64,000 nt of DNA from Chelatococcus caeni (lineage in GTDB: Bacteria > Pseudomonadota > Alphaproteobacteria > Rhizobiales > Beijerinckiaceae). The stretch's first letter is position 1; every line of letters starts with the position of its first letter. Both the position numbers and the translations under genes were made by a program. The notes beneath the pieces are model-generated. The model was not told the origin of the DNA and did no database searches. It was given only the letters and a program-made list of their open reading frames with translations. The stretch lies in NCBI RefSeq assembly GCF_014196925.1, contig NZ_JACIEN010000005.1:248001-312000 (forward strand), written 5' to 3'. Shown one piece after another: positions 10,810 through 18,711 of the stretch.

Positions 10810-10825
10810 TGGCATATGCCTTGCG
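10810..10825 (+). promoter_or_regulatory. second sigma54-like promoter, before the phosphatase genes
   Basis: TGGCATATGCCTTGCG keeps the invariant GG and GC at the exact 10-bp spacing and matches TGGCACG-N4-TTGC at 13 of 15 positions. The -12 lies about 80 bp before the HAD phosphatase ATG. The inner GGCATATGCC is also a palindrome, so a repressor site is an alternative reading. I saw no clear copy of the 17-bp activator repeats nearby. Confidence 0.6.
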
Positions 10826-10879
10826 GTGGTCTCCTTGCGCGGCGGTGTCCTTCCCGCCGCGTAGAGCCGCTCCACATTC

Positions 10880-10905
10880 GAGCTTCCCAATCCGAGAGCT
10901 TCCCA
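10880..10905 (+). repeat. 10-bp direct repeat in the phosphatase leader
   Basis: GAGCTTCCCA occurs twice with a 16-bp period, the second copy ending on the first base of the ATG. It replaces a normal purine-rich ribosome-binding site and could affect translation initiation. It may also be chance. Confidence 0.4.
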
Positions 10906-11573
10906 TGACGCCGCCCAAGGCCATTCTCTTCGACCTCGACGGAACGCTCGTCGACAGTGCCCGCGACCTGACCGACGCGGTCAACGTTCTTCTCGTCGAG
11001 GAGGGGCTGCCGCAGGTGAGCCTCGCGGCGGTCAAGTCGATGATCGGCGACGGGGCGGCGAAGCTCGTGGAGCGGGCGCTCGCCGCGACGGGGGGCGACC
11101 TGTCCCGCCTGCCCGCCCATATCGCGCGTTTCCTCGCCATCTACGAGACGGGCGCCGCCCGTCACACGGTGGCCTATCCCGGCGTGCCGGAGGTCCTCCA
11201 CGAGCTCAGGCAGCGCGGGCTGAGGCTCGCCGTCGTCACCAACAAGCCCCATGCGGCGACCATGGATATCCTCGAGGCGCTCGGCCTCGCCGGCTTCTTC
11301 GGCGCGGTGATCGGCGGCGACAGCCTGCCCGAGCGCAAGCCGCACCCGGCGCCGCTCCAGGCCGCGCTGGCGCGCCTCGAGGTCTCGCCCGAGGCGGCGA
11401 TCATGGTCGGCGACAATTATCACGACGTGGAGGCAGCGCGGGCCGCCGGCGTGCGCGCCTTCGCCGTCACCTACGGCTACAGCCACCGGCCGCATACGGA
11501 GCTCGGCGCCGACCGCCTCCTCGACACCATGTCCGAGCTGCCGCCCCTCCTCGACGAGGCGGTCGCCGCCTGA
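10905..11573 (+). CDS. HAD-family phosphatase, phosphoglycolate phosphatase-like
   Basis: 222 residues starting MTPPKAILFDLDGTLVDSARDL: the FDLDGT motif holds the nucleophile and acid Asp. Motif II Thr is in AVVTNKPH, motif III Lys in ERKPHPAPL, and motif IV is MVGDNYHDVEAA. The alpha-helical cap between about residues 18 and 85 is of the Gph type. It hydrolyses small phosphate monoesters such as 2-phosphoglycolate. Its place behind a transporter of likely organophosphates, and a sigma54-like promoter of its own, suggest it releases phosphate from an imported compound. There is little sign of a normal ribosome-binding site. Confidence 0.88.
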   Translation: MTPPKAILFDLDGTLVDSARDLTDAVNVLLVEEGLPQVSLAAVKSMIGDGAAKLVERALAATGGDLSRLPAHIARFLAIYETGAARHTVAYPGVPEVLHELRQRGLRLAVVTNKPHAATMDILEALGLAGFFGAVIGGDSLPERKPHPAPLQAALARLEVSPEAAIMVGDNYHDVEAARAAGVRAFAVTYGYSHRPHTELGADRLLDTMSELPPLLDEAVAA

Positions 11574-11590
11574 GCCTCAGGACCCATCCC

Positions 11591-12220
11591 ATGCGACTGA
11601 TCCTCGTGCGCCACGGCGAGACGGTGTGGAACGCCGAGCGCCGCCTGCAGGGCCACGCCGACGCCCCCTTGTCGGAGCGCGGCATCGCCCAGGCGCGGCG
11701 GGCGGCCGCCTTCTTCGCGGCGGAGCCGGCGCCCGGCCTCGCCGTCTCCTCCGACCTCGGCCGCGCGCGCCGCACGGCCGAGATCCTCGGCTTTCCCGAC
11801 GCCGTGACGGATCCGCGCCTGCGCGAGATGGACCTCGGCGACTGGACGGGTCGCCATATTGCGGAGATCGAGGCCGAGGACCGGCACGCCTATCGCGACT
11901 GGCGGCTCGGCATCCATACGCCGCCCGGCGGCGAGACGTGGCAGGCGTTCCGCACGCGCGTCGGCGCGGCGATCGCGGACATCCTCGCCCGCGCGTCGGG
12001 CGATGCGGTCGTCGTAACGCACGAGGGCGTCGTGCGCGCCGCCTGCGATGTCCTGGTCGGGCTCGCGCCCGAAAGCCTCGCCCCACTCGTGCCGGGCGCC
12101 ATCACCGTCTTCGCCGTGAACCGCGCCGTCTCGCCGGCCGCAGCGCGCCTCCTGACCTTCAACTACGTTTCATCGCCCGACGACCTGAAGATCCGCGGCC
12201 TCGACCACGCGCCGGTCTAG
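11591..12220 (+). CDS. histidine phosphatase family protein (phosphoglycerate mutase-like)
   Basis: 209 residues beginning MRLILVRHGETVWNAERRLQ; the RHGE motif carries the catalytic His9. The second His lies in VVVTHEGVVRA, and Arg/Glu residues of the pocket appear in LREMDLGDWTG. This is the small, cofactor-independent-length branch containing GpmB, CobC and broad phosphatases rather than glycolytic dPGM, which is longer. It follows the HAD phosphatase by 17 bp and is probably co-transcribed. Its stop abuts, with no gap, the stop of the convergent ATPase gene. Confidence 0.88.
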   Translation: MRLILVRHGETVWNAERRLQGHADAPLSERGIAQARRAAAFFAAEPAPGLAVSSDLGRARRTAEILGFPDAVTDPRLREMDLGDWTGRHIAEIEAEDRHAYRDWRLGIHTPPGGETWQAFRTRVGAAIADILARASGDAVVVTHEGVVRAACDVLVGLAPESLAPLVPGAITVFAVNRAVSPAAARLLTFNYVSSPDDLKIRGLDHAPV

Positions 12221-13042
12221 CTACCGCACGAAACCCATGGGCTCGCCGGTGTCGGGGTGGCGCATCACGCCCATGGCGATGCCGTAGATGGTCTCGAGCT
12301 GCGGCGGCGTCATGATCGCGTCCGGCGTGCCGCGGGCGAGCAGGCGGCCGCCGCGCAGGGCGACGATCTCGTCGCAGAAGCGCGCCGCCATGTTGACGTC
12401 GTGCAGCACCACGATGACGGCGAGGCCGCGCTCGTGGGCGAGGCGGCGCACCAGCGCCAGCACCTCGACCTGGTGGGCGACGTCGAGGGCGGAGATCGGC
12501 TCGTCGAGCAGCAGGCATTCGGTATCCTGCGCCACCAGCATGGCGAGCCAGGCGCGCTGGCGCTCGCCGCCGGACAGGGTGTCGACCAGCCGGTCGGCGA
12601 AGATCTCGACATCGGTGAGCGCCATCGCCTCGGCGACCTTCTCCCGGTCCGTGGCGGAGAAGCGCCCGAGCGCGCCGTGCCAGGGATAGCGGCCGAGCGC
12701 CACGAGCTCCTTCACCAGCATGCCCGTGGCGGGCGGCGTCTGCTGCGGCAGATAGCCGACCTTGCGGGCGAAGTCCCGGTCGCCCCATTTCGGCAGCGGC
12801 CGGCCGGCGAAGCGCACGGTGCCGGCCGACGGCTGCTGCTGGCGCGCCAGCAGCTTGACCAGCGTCGACTTGCCGGAGCCGTTGTGGCCGATGAGGCCGA
12901 CAACGCGCTTGGCCGGCAAAGTCAGCGACAGCGGCCCGAGCAGGGTGCGCTCTGGCAGCGCGAAGGCGACGTCGTCGAGCGCGAAGAGCGGGCCGGTCGT
13001 GCCGGATGCGGCTTCGGTCGGGCGGGTCAGGAGGTCGAGCAT
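12221..13042 (-). CDS. ABC transporter ATP-binding protein, FhuC/FecE-like
   Basis: 273 residues. Walker A GHNGSGKST, signature LSGGERQRAWLAML, Walker B LLLDEPISALD and switch His in VLHDVNMA identify the siderophore/heme/cobalamin-type ATPase. The AWLAM variant after the signature is typical of FhuC. No binding protein or permease for it is present in this window, so it is an orphan here. It is 11 bp downstream of the exporter gene on the same strand and the two are probably one operon, an unusual pairing of an importer-type ATPase with an exporter. Confidence 0.88.
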   Translation of the reverse strand: MLDLLTRPTEAASGTTGPLFALDDVAFALPERTLLGPLSLTLPAKRVVGLIGHNGSGKSTLVKLLARQQQPSAGTVRFAGRPLPKWGDRDFARKVGYLPQQTPPATGMLVKELVALGRYPWHGALGRFSATDREKVAEAMALTDVEIFADRLVDTLSGGERQRAWLAMLVAQDTECLLLDEPISALDVAHQVEVLALVRRLAHERGLAVIVVLHDVNMAARFCDEIVALRGGRLLARGTPDAIMTPPQLETIYGIAMGVMRHPDTGEPMGFVR

Positions 13043-13053
13043 CGGGAGCCTCG

Positions 13054-14811
13054 TCAGGTGCCGACGGTGAGCGGGAGGAGGTCGGCGGCGGCCGCCGGCT
13101 GCATGGCCTGGGCCTCGTGCAGCCGGCGATAGACGCCGCGCGCGGCGAGAAGCTCGTCATGCCGCCCCTGCTCGGCGATGCCGTCCTCGGTGATGACGAC
13201 GATGCGGTCGGCATGGCGAATGGTGGCGAGGCGATGGGCGATGACGAGCGTCGTGCGTCCCTCCGCCAATTCGTTCAGCGACTGCTGGATCGAGCGTTCG
13301 GTCGCGGTGTCGAGCGCCGAGGTCGCCTCGTCGAGGATGAGGATGGGCGGGTTCTTCAGGAAGATGCGGGCGATGGCGAGCCGCTGCTTCTGGCCGCCCG
13401 ACAGCTTGACGCCGCGTTCGCCGACGACGGTGTCGAGCCCGTCCGGCAGGCTGTCGATGAGCGGGCCGAGGCGGGCGCGCTCGGCCGCGGCGCGGATCTC
13501 GTCCTCGCTCGCCTCGAGCCGCCCGTAGGCGATGTTGTCGCGGATGGTGCCGCCGAACAGGAAGACATCCTGCTGCACGATGCCGATCTGCCGGCGCAGC
13601 GAGGCGAGCGTCATGTTGCGGACGTCGATGCCGTCGATGGTGATGCGCCCGGCCGTCACCTCGTAGAACCGCGGCAAAAGCGAGATCAGCGTCGTCTTGC
13701 CGGCGCCCGAGGGGCCCACGAAGGCGACCGTCTCGCCCGCGGCGATGGCGAGGCTCGTGTCGCTGAGGATGGGGCGGGCCGGGTCGTAGCCGAAGCCGAC
13801 GCCCTCGAAGCGGATGTCACCCCGGAGCGCCGGCGCCTCGATGGCGCCGGGCCGGTCGACGACGTCCGGCTCGGTCGCGAGCAGCGCCTGGTAGCGCTGG
13901 AAACCGGCGATGCCCTTGGGATAGGTCTCGATGACGGCGGCGATCTTGTCGAGCGGGCGGTAGAAGACGCCGACGAGGAGGAGGAAGCCCACGAAGCCGC
14001 CGATGGAGAGGCTGCCGCCGACGACGAACCACGTGCCCGCCAGCATGACGAGGATCTGCACCAGGCGCATGCCGACATAGTTGAGCGCCTGGCTCGCCGC
14101 CATGATGCGGTAGGCCTCGAGCTTCGTCTGCCGGTAGAGGCGGTTGTCGCGCGCGAACAGGCGCCGCTCGTGCTCCTCGTTGGCGAAGGCCTGCACCACG
14201 CGGATGCCGCCGATGTTCTCGACGATGCGGGCGTTGAAGGCGCCGACGCGCCCGTATTGCGCGCGCCAGTTGGTCGTCATGCGGCTGCCGTAGCGCGCGA
14301 TGACCCAGCCGGTCATCGGCACGATGAGCGCCGTGATCAGCGCGAGCGGCACGTGCACGTAGAGCATCAGCGCGAAGGCGCCGATGAAGGTCATGAGCGC
14401 GATGAAGAGGTCCTCGGGCCCGTGGTGGGCCACCTCGCCGATCTCCTCGAGGTCCTTCGTCACCCGCGCCACGAGATGGCCGCTCTGCTCGTTGTCGTAG
14501 AAGCGGAAGGAGAGCTTCTGCAGATGGTCGAAGGCCCGGCGCCGCATCTCCGTCTCGATGTTGATGCCGAGCACGTGACCCCAGTAGGTGACGACCGCCA
14601 TGAGGCCGGTATTGGCGAGATAGACTGCCGTAAGGCCTGCCGCCGCGAGCAGGATCAGCGGCCAGTCGCCGCCCGGCAGCAGCACGTCGACGAAGGCCTT
14701 CACCGCCATCGGGAAGCCGAGCTCGAGCAGCCCGGACAGGACGGCGCAGCCGAAGTCGAGGAAGAACAGCGCCCGGTGGGGGCGGTAGTAGGCGATGAAG
14801 GCTTTCAGCAT
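13054..14811 (-). CDS. ABC exporter, fused membrane and ATPase domains (MsbA-like)
   Basis: 585 residues: an N-terminal six-helix exporter domain (about 1-300) and a C-terminal ATPase with Walker A GPSGAGKTT, Q-loop IVQQDVFLF, signature LSGGQKQRLAIARI and Walker B ILILDEATSALD. Half-transporters of this layout export lipids, peptides or siderophores as homodimers. With the FhuC-like ATPase behind it, a role in siderophore efflux next to uptake is possible but not shown by the sequence. Confidence 0.9.
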   Translation of the reverse strand: MLKAFIAYYRPHRALFFLDFGCAVLSGLLELGFPMAVKAFVDVLLPGGDWPLILLAAAGLTAVYLANTGLMAVVTYWGHVLGINIETEMRRRAFDHLQKLSFRFYDNEQSGHLVARVTKDLEEIGEVAHHGPEDLFIALMTFIGAFALMLYVHVPLALITALIVPMTGWVIARYGSRMTTNWRAQYGRVGAFNARIVENIGGIRVVQAFANEEHERRLFARDNRLYRQTKLEAYRIMAASQALNYVGMRLVQILVMLAGTWFVVGGSLSIGGFVGFLLLVGVFYRPLDKIAAVIETYPKGIAGFQRYQALLATEPDVVDRPGAIEAPALRGDIRFEGVGFGYDPARPILSDTSLAIAAGETVAFVGPSGAGKTTLISLLPRFYEVTAGRITIDGIDVRNMTLASLRRQIGIVQQDVFLFGGTIRDNIAYGRLEASEDEIRAAAERARLGPLIDSLPDGLDTVVGERGVKLSGGQKQRLAIARIFLKNPPILILDEATSALDTATERSIQQSLNELAEGRTTLVIAHRLATIRHADRIVVITEDGIAEQGRHDELLAARGVYRRLHEAQAMQPAAAADLLPLTVGT

Positions 14812-15127
14812 GACGGTCCGGTGGTCGCCAGCGCCCCGCCATCGGGCGACGATGGATTGCCCGAGCGCCGGGGCGTCGAAATCCGGCGGACGGCACCGTC
14901 GAATACGCCCGCAAAAGGGGGTTGTGCAATGGGCAAGGCGTGAGGAACGGGCATTGTGCGACCGATTTGCGGCATCTGTTGCGTTTCGGGATCGCTTTCC
15001 GGCCGCCTGCCGTCTCCGGAGGCCGTGGCAGTGCGCCGGAGGGTTGCAGGCGTCCGGCCTCTCGTGGCGTTTGCGAGTCCAGCAGCAGTAACGTTGAGTG
15101 TTCGCTGGGACCGCTTATCTTGGCGAG
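14812..15127. other. intergenic region between divergent genes
   Basis: This stretch must hold promoters for the minus-strand exporter and the plus-strand phosphotransferase gene. It is GC-rich, and I see no clear -35/-10 pair, palindrome or small gene in it. Confidence 0.4.
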
Positions 15128-16153
15128 ATGATTTCATCTCAGGCAATGGAGTTCGCGCTCGATACAATTCGCACCGTGGCGGGCGAATTGCCGGCGGAAG
15201 CAGCCGTCGAGTGCCGTCGATTCCCGGGTGGATTGGAATCCTCCCGGGTTGGCGAAGTAACCGTCAGGTTCTGCGATCGGCATGGCCGACCGAGACTGCT
15301 CCGCACGGTCTTGAAGGAGCTCGACGGCTGGATGGTGCGCGAAGCCTCGATTTACCGGAACCTGGCAACCAAATACGCGCGCGAGCTGTCGCCGCAGCTG
15401 CTGGGCGTCATGCATCCTGAACCGGGCAAGGTGTTTCTGTGCATCGAAGCGATACGACGCGCGAAGGCCTGGCCCTGGCAGGATGTGGAACTTGCCGGGG
15501 ACCTTCTTCGGTGGCTTGCGCGGTTCCATCTCGAGGCAAAGCAGGCACACATCGCGGTGCCGTGTTGGGACTTCGAGGCGCGTCTCGAGGAAATGGCGTA
15601 TCTGACACAGGCGGCGGTCGCGGGCTGCCGGAAGGATCCGGACCTGCAGCCGCTCGCCCGGAGCCTGCCCGCGATCCGACGGTTGATACTGCAGCAGAAA
15701 CGGCTGCGCGAGCAGCTCTGCGGCGAGGCGCCGTTCGGGGAGGGCCCCATCCACGGCGATGTTCATTCGGGCAACGTGCTCATCCGCCATCGGCAATCGC
15801 GCTTGAGCCCCATCCTGCTGGACTGGGGACGAGCCCGGGTCGGTTCGCCGATCGAAGACATCAGCTCGTGGCTGCAATCCCTCGGCTGCTATGAATGGGA
15901 AGCGAAGCGGCGCCACGACAAGCTGCTTTGTGATTATCTTTCGGAAATCGGCCAGGAGCGGAAGATCACCTCAAGCCTTCGTGCAGCCTACTGGGTTGCG
16001 GGCGCCCGAAACGCCCTTGCCGGTGCGCTGCTCCACTTCATATGTGCTGTCAAGGACGAGAAACGGAACAAGCGCGAGCGTGCCGAAGCCTTCCGCGCAG
16101 CACAGAACTGGACCCGTGTGATCCTCCGCGCGGACGCCTATTCGCGCGCCTAG
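15128..16153 (+). CDS. aminoglycoside phosphotransferase-fold family protein
   Basis: 341 residues from the ATG at 15128; a GTG at 15098 and an ATG at 15146 are alternatives and no start has a convincing ribosome-binding site. The kinase core is clear: Brenner motif HGDVHSGNVLI with catalytic Asp211, then LDWGRARVGSPIEDISSW carrying the metal-binding Asp. This is the APH/choline kinase/CotH-like phosphotransferase superfamily, not specifically an antibiotic-resistance enzyme. The target could be a sugar, an amino alcohol or a protein. It sits at the edge of the exopolysaccharide region. Confidence 0.75.
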   Translation: MISSQAMEFALDTIRTVAGELPAEAAVECRRFPGGLESSRVGEVTVRFCDRHGRPRLLRTVLKELDGWMVREASIYRNLATKYARELSPQLLGVMHPEPGKVFLCIEAIRRAKAWPWQDVELAGDLLRWLARFHLEAKQAHIAVPCWDFEARLEEMAYLTQAAVAGCRKDPDLQPLARSLPAIRRLILQQKRLREQLCGEAPFGEGPIHGDVHSGNVLIRHRQSRLSPILLDWGRARVGSPIEDISSWLQSLGCYEWEAKRRHDKLLCDYLSEIGQERKITSSLRAAYWVAGARNALAGALLHFICAVKDEKRNKRERAEAFRAAQNWTRVILRADAYSRA

Positions 16154-16344
16154 CTTTCAGCTGCCGCAGCGATTGCGTACGGGTTGACCGCGCCGGCGAG
16201 CCGGAGCCTGGCGACGACCATCTCGCTTGCTGCGTTGGGCCTGAGGATCTCGACCTCCGGTGCAGCGCGGCGGAATGTGCGCGGCAACGCTCGAAATGCC
16301 GCCCGGCTGCTGGGCTCACCGCCCATGCGGTCATGGAAAAACAA
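16150..16344 (-). pseudogene. possible remnant of a LysR-type regulator (effector domain)
   Basis: The minus strand encodes a 64-residue open frame with the run FRALPRTFRRAAPEVEI followed by a SEMVVARL stretch. That order resembles the start of a LysR effector-binding domain (xxLPxxLxxFxxxxPxVxL...). The homology stops after about 35 residues and no DNA-binding domain is found upstream. It overlaps the end of the phosphotransferase gene by four bases. This is pattern resemblance only. Confidence 0.25.
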
Positions 16345-16910
16345 GCAGAAAAACAGGCTATTTCAGGAGTCATATTGTCGCCATAAAACCCGTCAAATTG
16401 TAATTAATCAGCATGAACTGCTGGTTGCAATTACCAAACGCAACAATGGTCTAGGTTGCTTTCGGGCAATTCAAGGCTGTTCTCGGCATGAGAATGTTGT
16501 CCTCTCCCCATGCGTAAGACGAATGGTGAAGGCGGCAATGGCAATACATGCCGGTGCGGTTTCGATTGAACGGAATACAGGCCGGCTTATTCCGTCTCCA
16601 TCAGCGGAGGAGATCCCGTGACACTCCCGGCAATTCACGATGACGTCGATCAGTAGCATGTGGTCGCTTCGGGCCACGACCCCCAGCCTTGCCACTGCCG
16701 GCACGCCCGCCGGCCAATAAACGCTCCCGCCGCGGAACAGCCGCGTCCGAGGCGAGAGAGCCATCATCCCATTCGCCGGAAGGGGCCGCTCGCCCCAACA
16801 ACGGCAGCTCCGACATCCTTGCGCTGAACCGGCCCGCACCGCCGCTCGGGAGCGGAGCCTTGGCCGCGCCGCACGAGGAGCCGGACATGTTGCGGAACGT
16901 CTGACAGGTC
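16345..16910. other. intergenic region with an AT-rich block
   Basis: About 16340-16480 is distinctly AT-rich compared with its surroundings (for example AATTGTAATTAATCAG near 16396), then GC content rises again to the next ATG. Open frames here lack coding character. It probably carries the promoter of the type I secretion operon; I do not see a terminator or a defined operator. Confidence 0.45.
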
Positions 16911-18698
16911 ATGCAAACCCGAGATCCCTCCGCGCTTGCGAGCGCCTTCCGGCAAATCCGCCCCGCCTTCGTCGCAGCGGGAACACTGTCGCTGTTCATG
17001 AACCTGCTCATGTTCGTGTCGCCGATCTACACCTTGCAGATCTATGATCGGGTGCTGACGAGCCGCAGCGGCATGACCCTGGTGATGATCTCCTGCATCG
17101 CGCTCGTCCTGCTCGTGAGTTTCGCGGCGCTGGAGCATTTCCGCAGCCGCATCCTGCTGCACGCCGGCGTCCAGTTCGACCGCCTCCTCGCCGGAGAAAG
17201 CTTCGAGGCAGCCCTGGCGTCGGCCTCGCAGACGCGAGGCGTCCATCACGTTCACATCCTGCGCGACCTCGACACGTTGCGCGACGTGTTCTCGGGGGGC
17301 ATGGTCACGGCACTCATGGACGCGCCGTGGACGCCGATCTTTCTCGGCGTGTGCTTCCTTCTGCATCCGCTCATCGGCCTGGTGGCGCTGGTCGGCGGCC
17401 TCGCCATACTGGCCCTGGCCTTCGTGAACGAGCGCGTCACCAAGGCCTCCCTTGTGGCGGCATCCCTCAAGAACCACCAGGCGCTCGACCACCTGACCGC
17501 CACGTTGCGCAATGCCGACGCGATCCGCGGCCTCGGCATGGCACCCCAGGTGCGGGCTGCCTGGGCCGAAACGCGCGACGAGGCCCTGCACTTCGGTGTC
17601 AGAGCCGGAGAGCGCGGCGTGACGCTTCTCGCGATTTCCAAGTTCCTGCGCATGGCCATTCAGACGGGGGTCATGGGTGTCGGTGCCTATCTCGCCATTC
17701 GCCAGGAGATCTCGGGGGGCGTGCTCTTCGCCGCCTCGCTGATCATGGGGCGCGCGCTCGCCCCGATCGAGGGGATCGTCGGGCAGTGGCGCAGTTTCGT
17801 CGCTGCCCGCACGGCTCACGCGCGCCTCGAGAACACGCTCAAGTCCCAACCGGCCAGGAAAAAGCCGATGCAGTTGCCGCGCCCGACCGGCGCCATCTCG
17901 GTCGAGGGGCTCACCGTCGTGGCGCCCGGCGGCGCGACGCCGGTCGTCGCGGACGTGACGCTCAAGCTCGAGCCCGGCGAAGTCGTCGCCATCATCGGAC
18001 CGACGGGATCAGGCAAGTCGTCGCTCGCCCGGGCTCTGGTCGGCGCCTGGTCGCCTGTCCACGGCTGCGTGCGACTGGACGGTAACGACCTGCGCCATTT
18101 CGATCCGGATCAACTCGGGCGGGCGCTCGGCTATCTGCCGCAGGACGTCGAACTTTTCGCCGGCTCCATCCGCGACAATATCGCCCGGTTCCGGGACGAC
18201 GCGCCCGACGAGGCCGTGGTCGAGGCGGCCATGCTTGCCTCCACCCATGCCATGATCCAGCGGCTGCCCAAAGGCTACCAAACCGAGATCGGCGAGGATG
18301 GGGCCGGGCTCTCGGGCGGCCAGCGCCAGCGGATCGGCCTGGCGCGCGCCCTCTTCGGCAAGCCCGCCTTCGTCGTGCTGGACGAGCCCAACGCCAATCT
18401 CGACAGCGACGGCGACATGGCGCTCGCCCAGGCGATCCGCAATCTCCGCTCGGAGGGGGTGACGATCGCGATCGTCACCCACCGGCCGAATCTCCTCTCG
18501 ATCGTGGACTGGATCATCCTCATGCACGAAGGCCGTGTCGCGCGCGTCGGCACGCGTGACGAGCTCCTGCCGTTGCTCCTCGGCCAGAATGTCGCTGCGG
18601 CGGGACCACGGCGCACGGCCGCGGGCGACAGCCCGGCCGTGCAGGACGAGCGGCCGCCGCTCGCCTCGCATCGGCCGGCCCAGGCTGCCGGACTGTGA
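16911..18698 (+). CDS. type I secretion ABC transporter, PrtD/PrsD-like
   Basis: 595 residues. The N-terminal exporter domain has six predicted helices and no C39 peptidase domain, as in PrtD/PrsD. The ATPase has Walker A GPTGSGKSS, signature LSGGQRQRIGLARAL, Walker B FVVLDEPNANLD and switch His in VTHRPN. The Asn-Ala-Asn form of the D-loop region (DEPNANLD) is characteristic of the PrtD branch. It should form the inner-membrane channel with the adaptor encoded 13 bp downstream. No TolC-type outer membrane gene is in the window. A likely client is the signal-less GH16 enzyme at 41452-42843. Confidence 0.92.
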   Translation: MQTRDPSALASAFRQIRPAFVAAGTLSLFMNLLMFVSPIYTLQIYDRVLTSRSGMTLVMISCIALVLLVSFAALEHFRSRILLHAGVQFDRLLAGESFEAALASASQTRGVHHVHILRDLDTLRDVFSGGMVTALMDAPWTPIFLGVCFLLHPLIGLVALVGGLAILALAFVNERVTKASLVAASLKNHQALDHLTATLRNADAIRGLGMAPQVRAAWAETRDEALHFGVRAGERGVTLLAISKFLRMAIQTGVMGVGAYLAIRQEISGGVLFAASLIMGRALAPIEGIVGQWRSFVAARTAHARLENTLKSQPARKKPMQLPRPTGAISVEGLTVVAPGGATPVVADVTLKLEPGEVVAIIGPTGSGKSSLARALVGAWSPVHGCVRLDGNDLRHFDPDQLGRALGYLPQDVELFAGSIRDNIARFRDDAPDEAVVEAAMLASTHAMIQRLPKGYQTEIGEDGAGLSGGQRQRIGLARALFGKPAFVVLDEPNANLDSDGDMALAQAIRNLRSEGVTIAIVTHRPNLLSIVDWIILMHEGRVARVGTRDELLPLLLGQNVAAAGPRRTAAGDSPAVQDERPPLASHRPAQAAGL

Positions 18699-18711
18699 CG
18701 GGCGGATCGGC

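Noticed and set aside
10811-10820. GGCATATGCC palindrome as a repressor site
   Set aside because: The surrounding bases match the sigma54 -24/-12 spacing exactly, which is the simpler explanation; the palindrome is short.
13006-14943. 645-residue plus-strand open frame
   Set aside because: It is antisense to the MsbA-like exporter, which has all ABC motifs; the Glu/Asp/Arg-rich translation has none.
15128-16153. Antibiotic-resistance aminoglycoside phosphotransferase
   Set aside because: Only the general kinase motifs of the superfamily are visible; context is polysaccharide synthesis, with no resistance or mobile genes.
16184-16621. 145-residue plus-strand open frame in the AT-rich gap
   Set aside because: It has no ribosome-binding site, no recognisable motif and uneven codon use; treated as non-coding.
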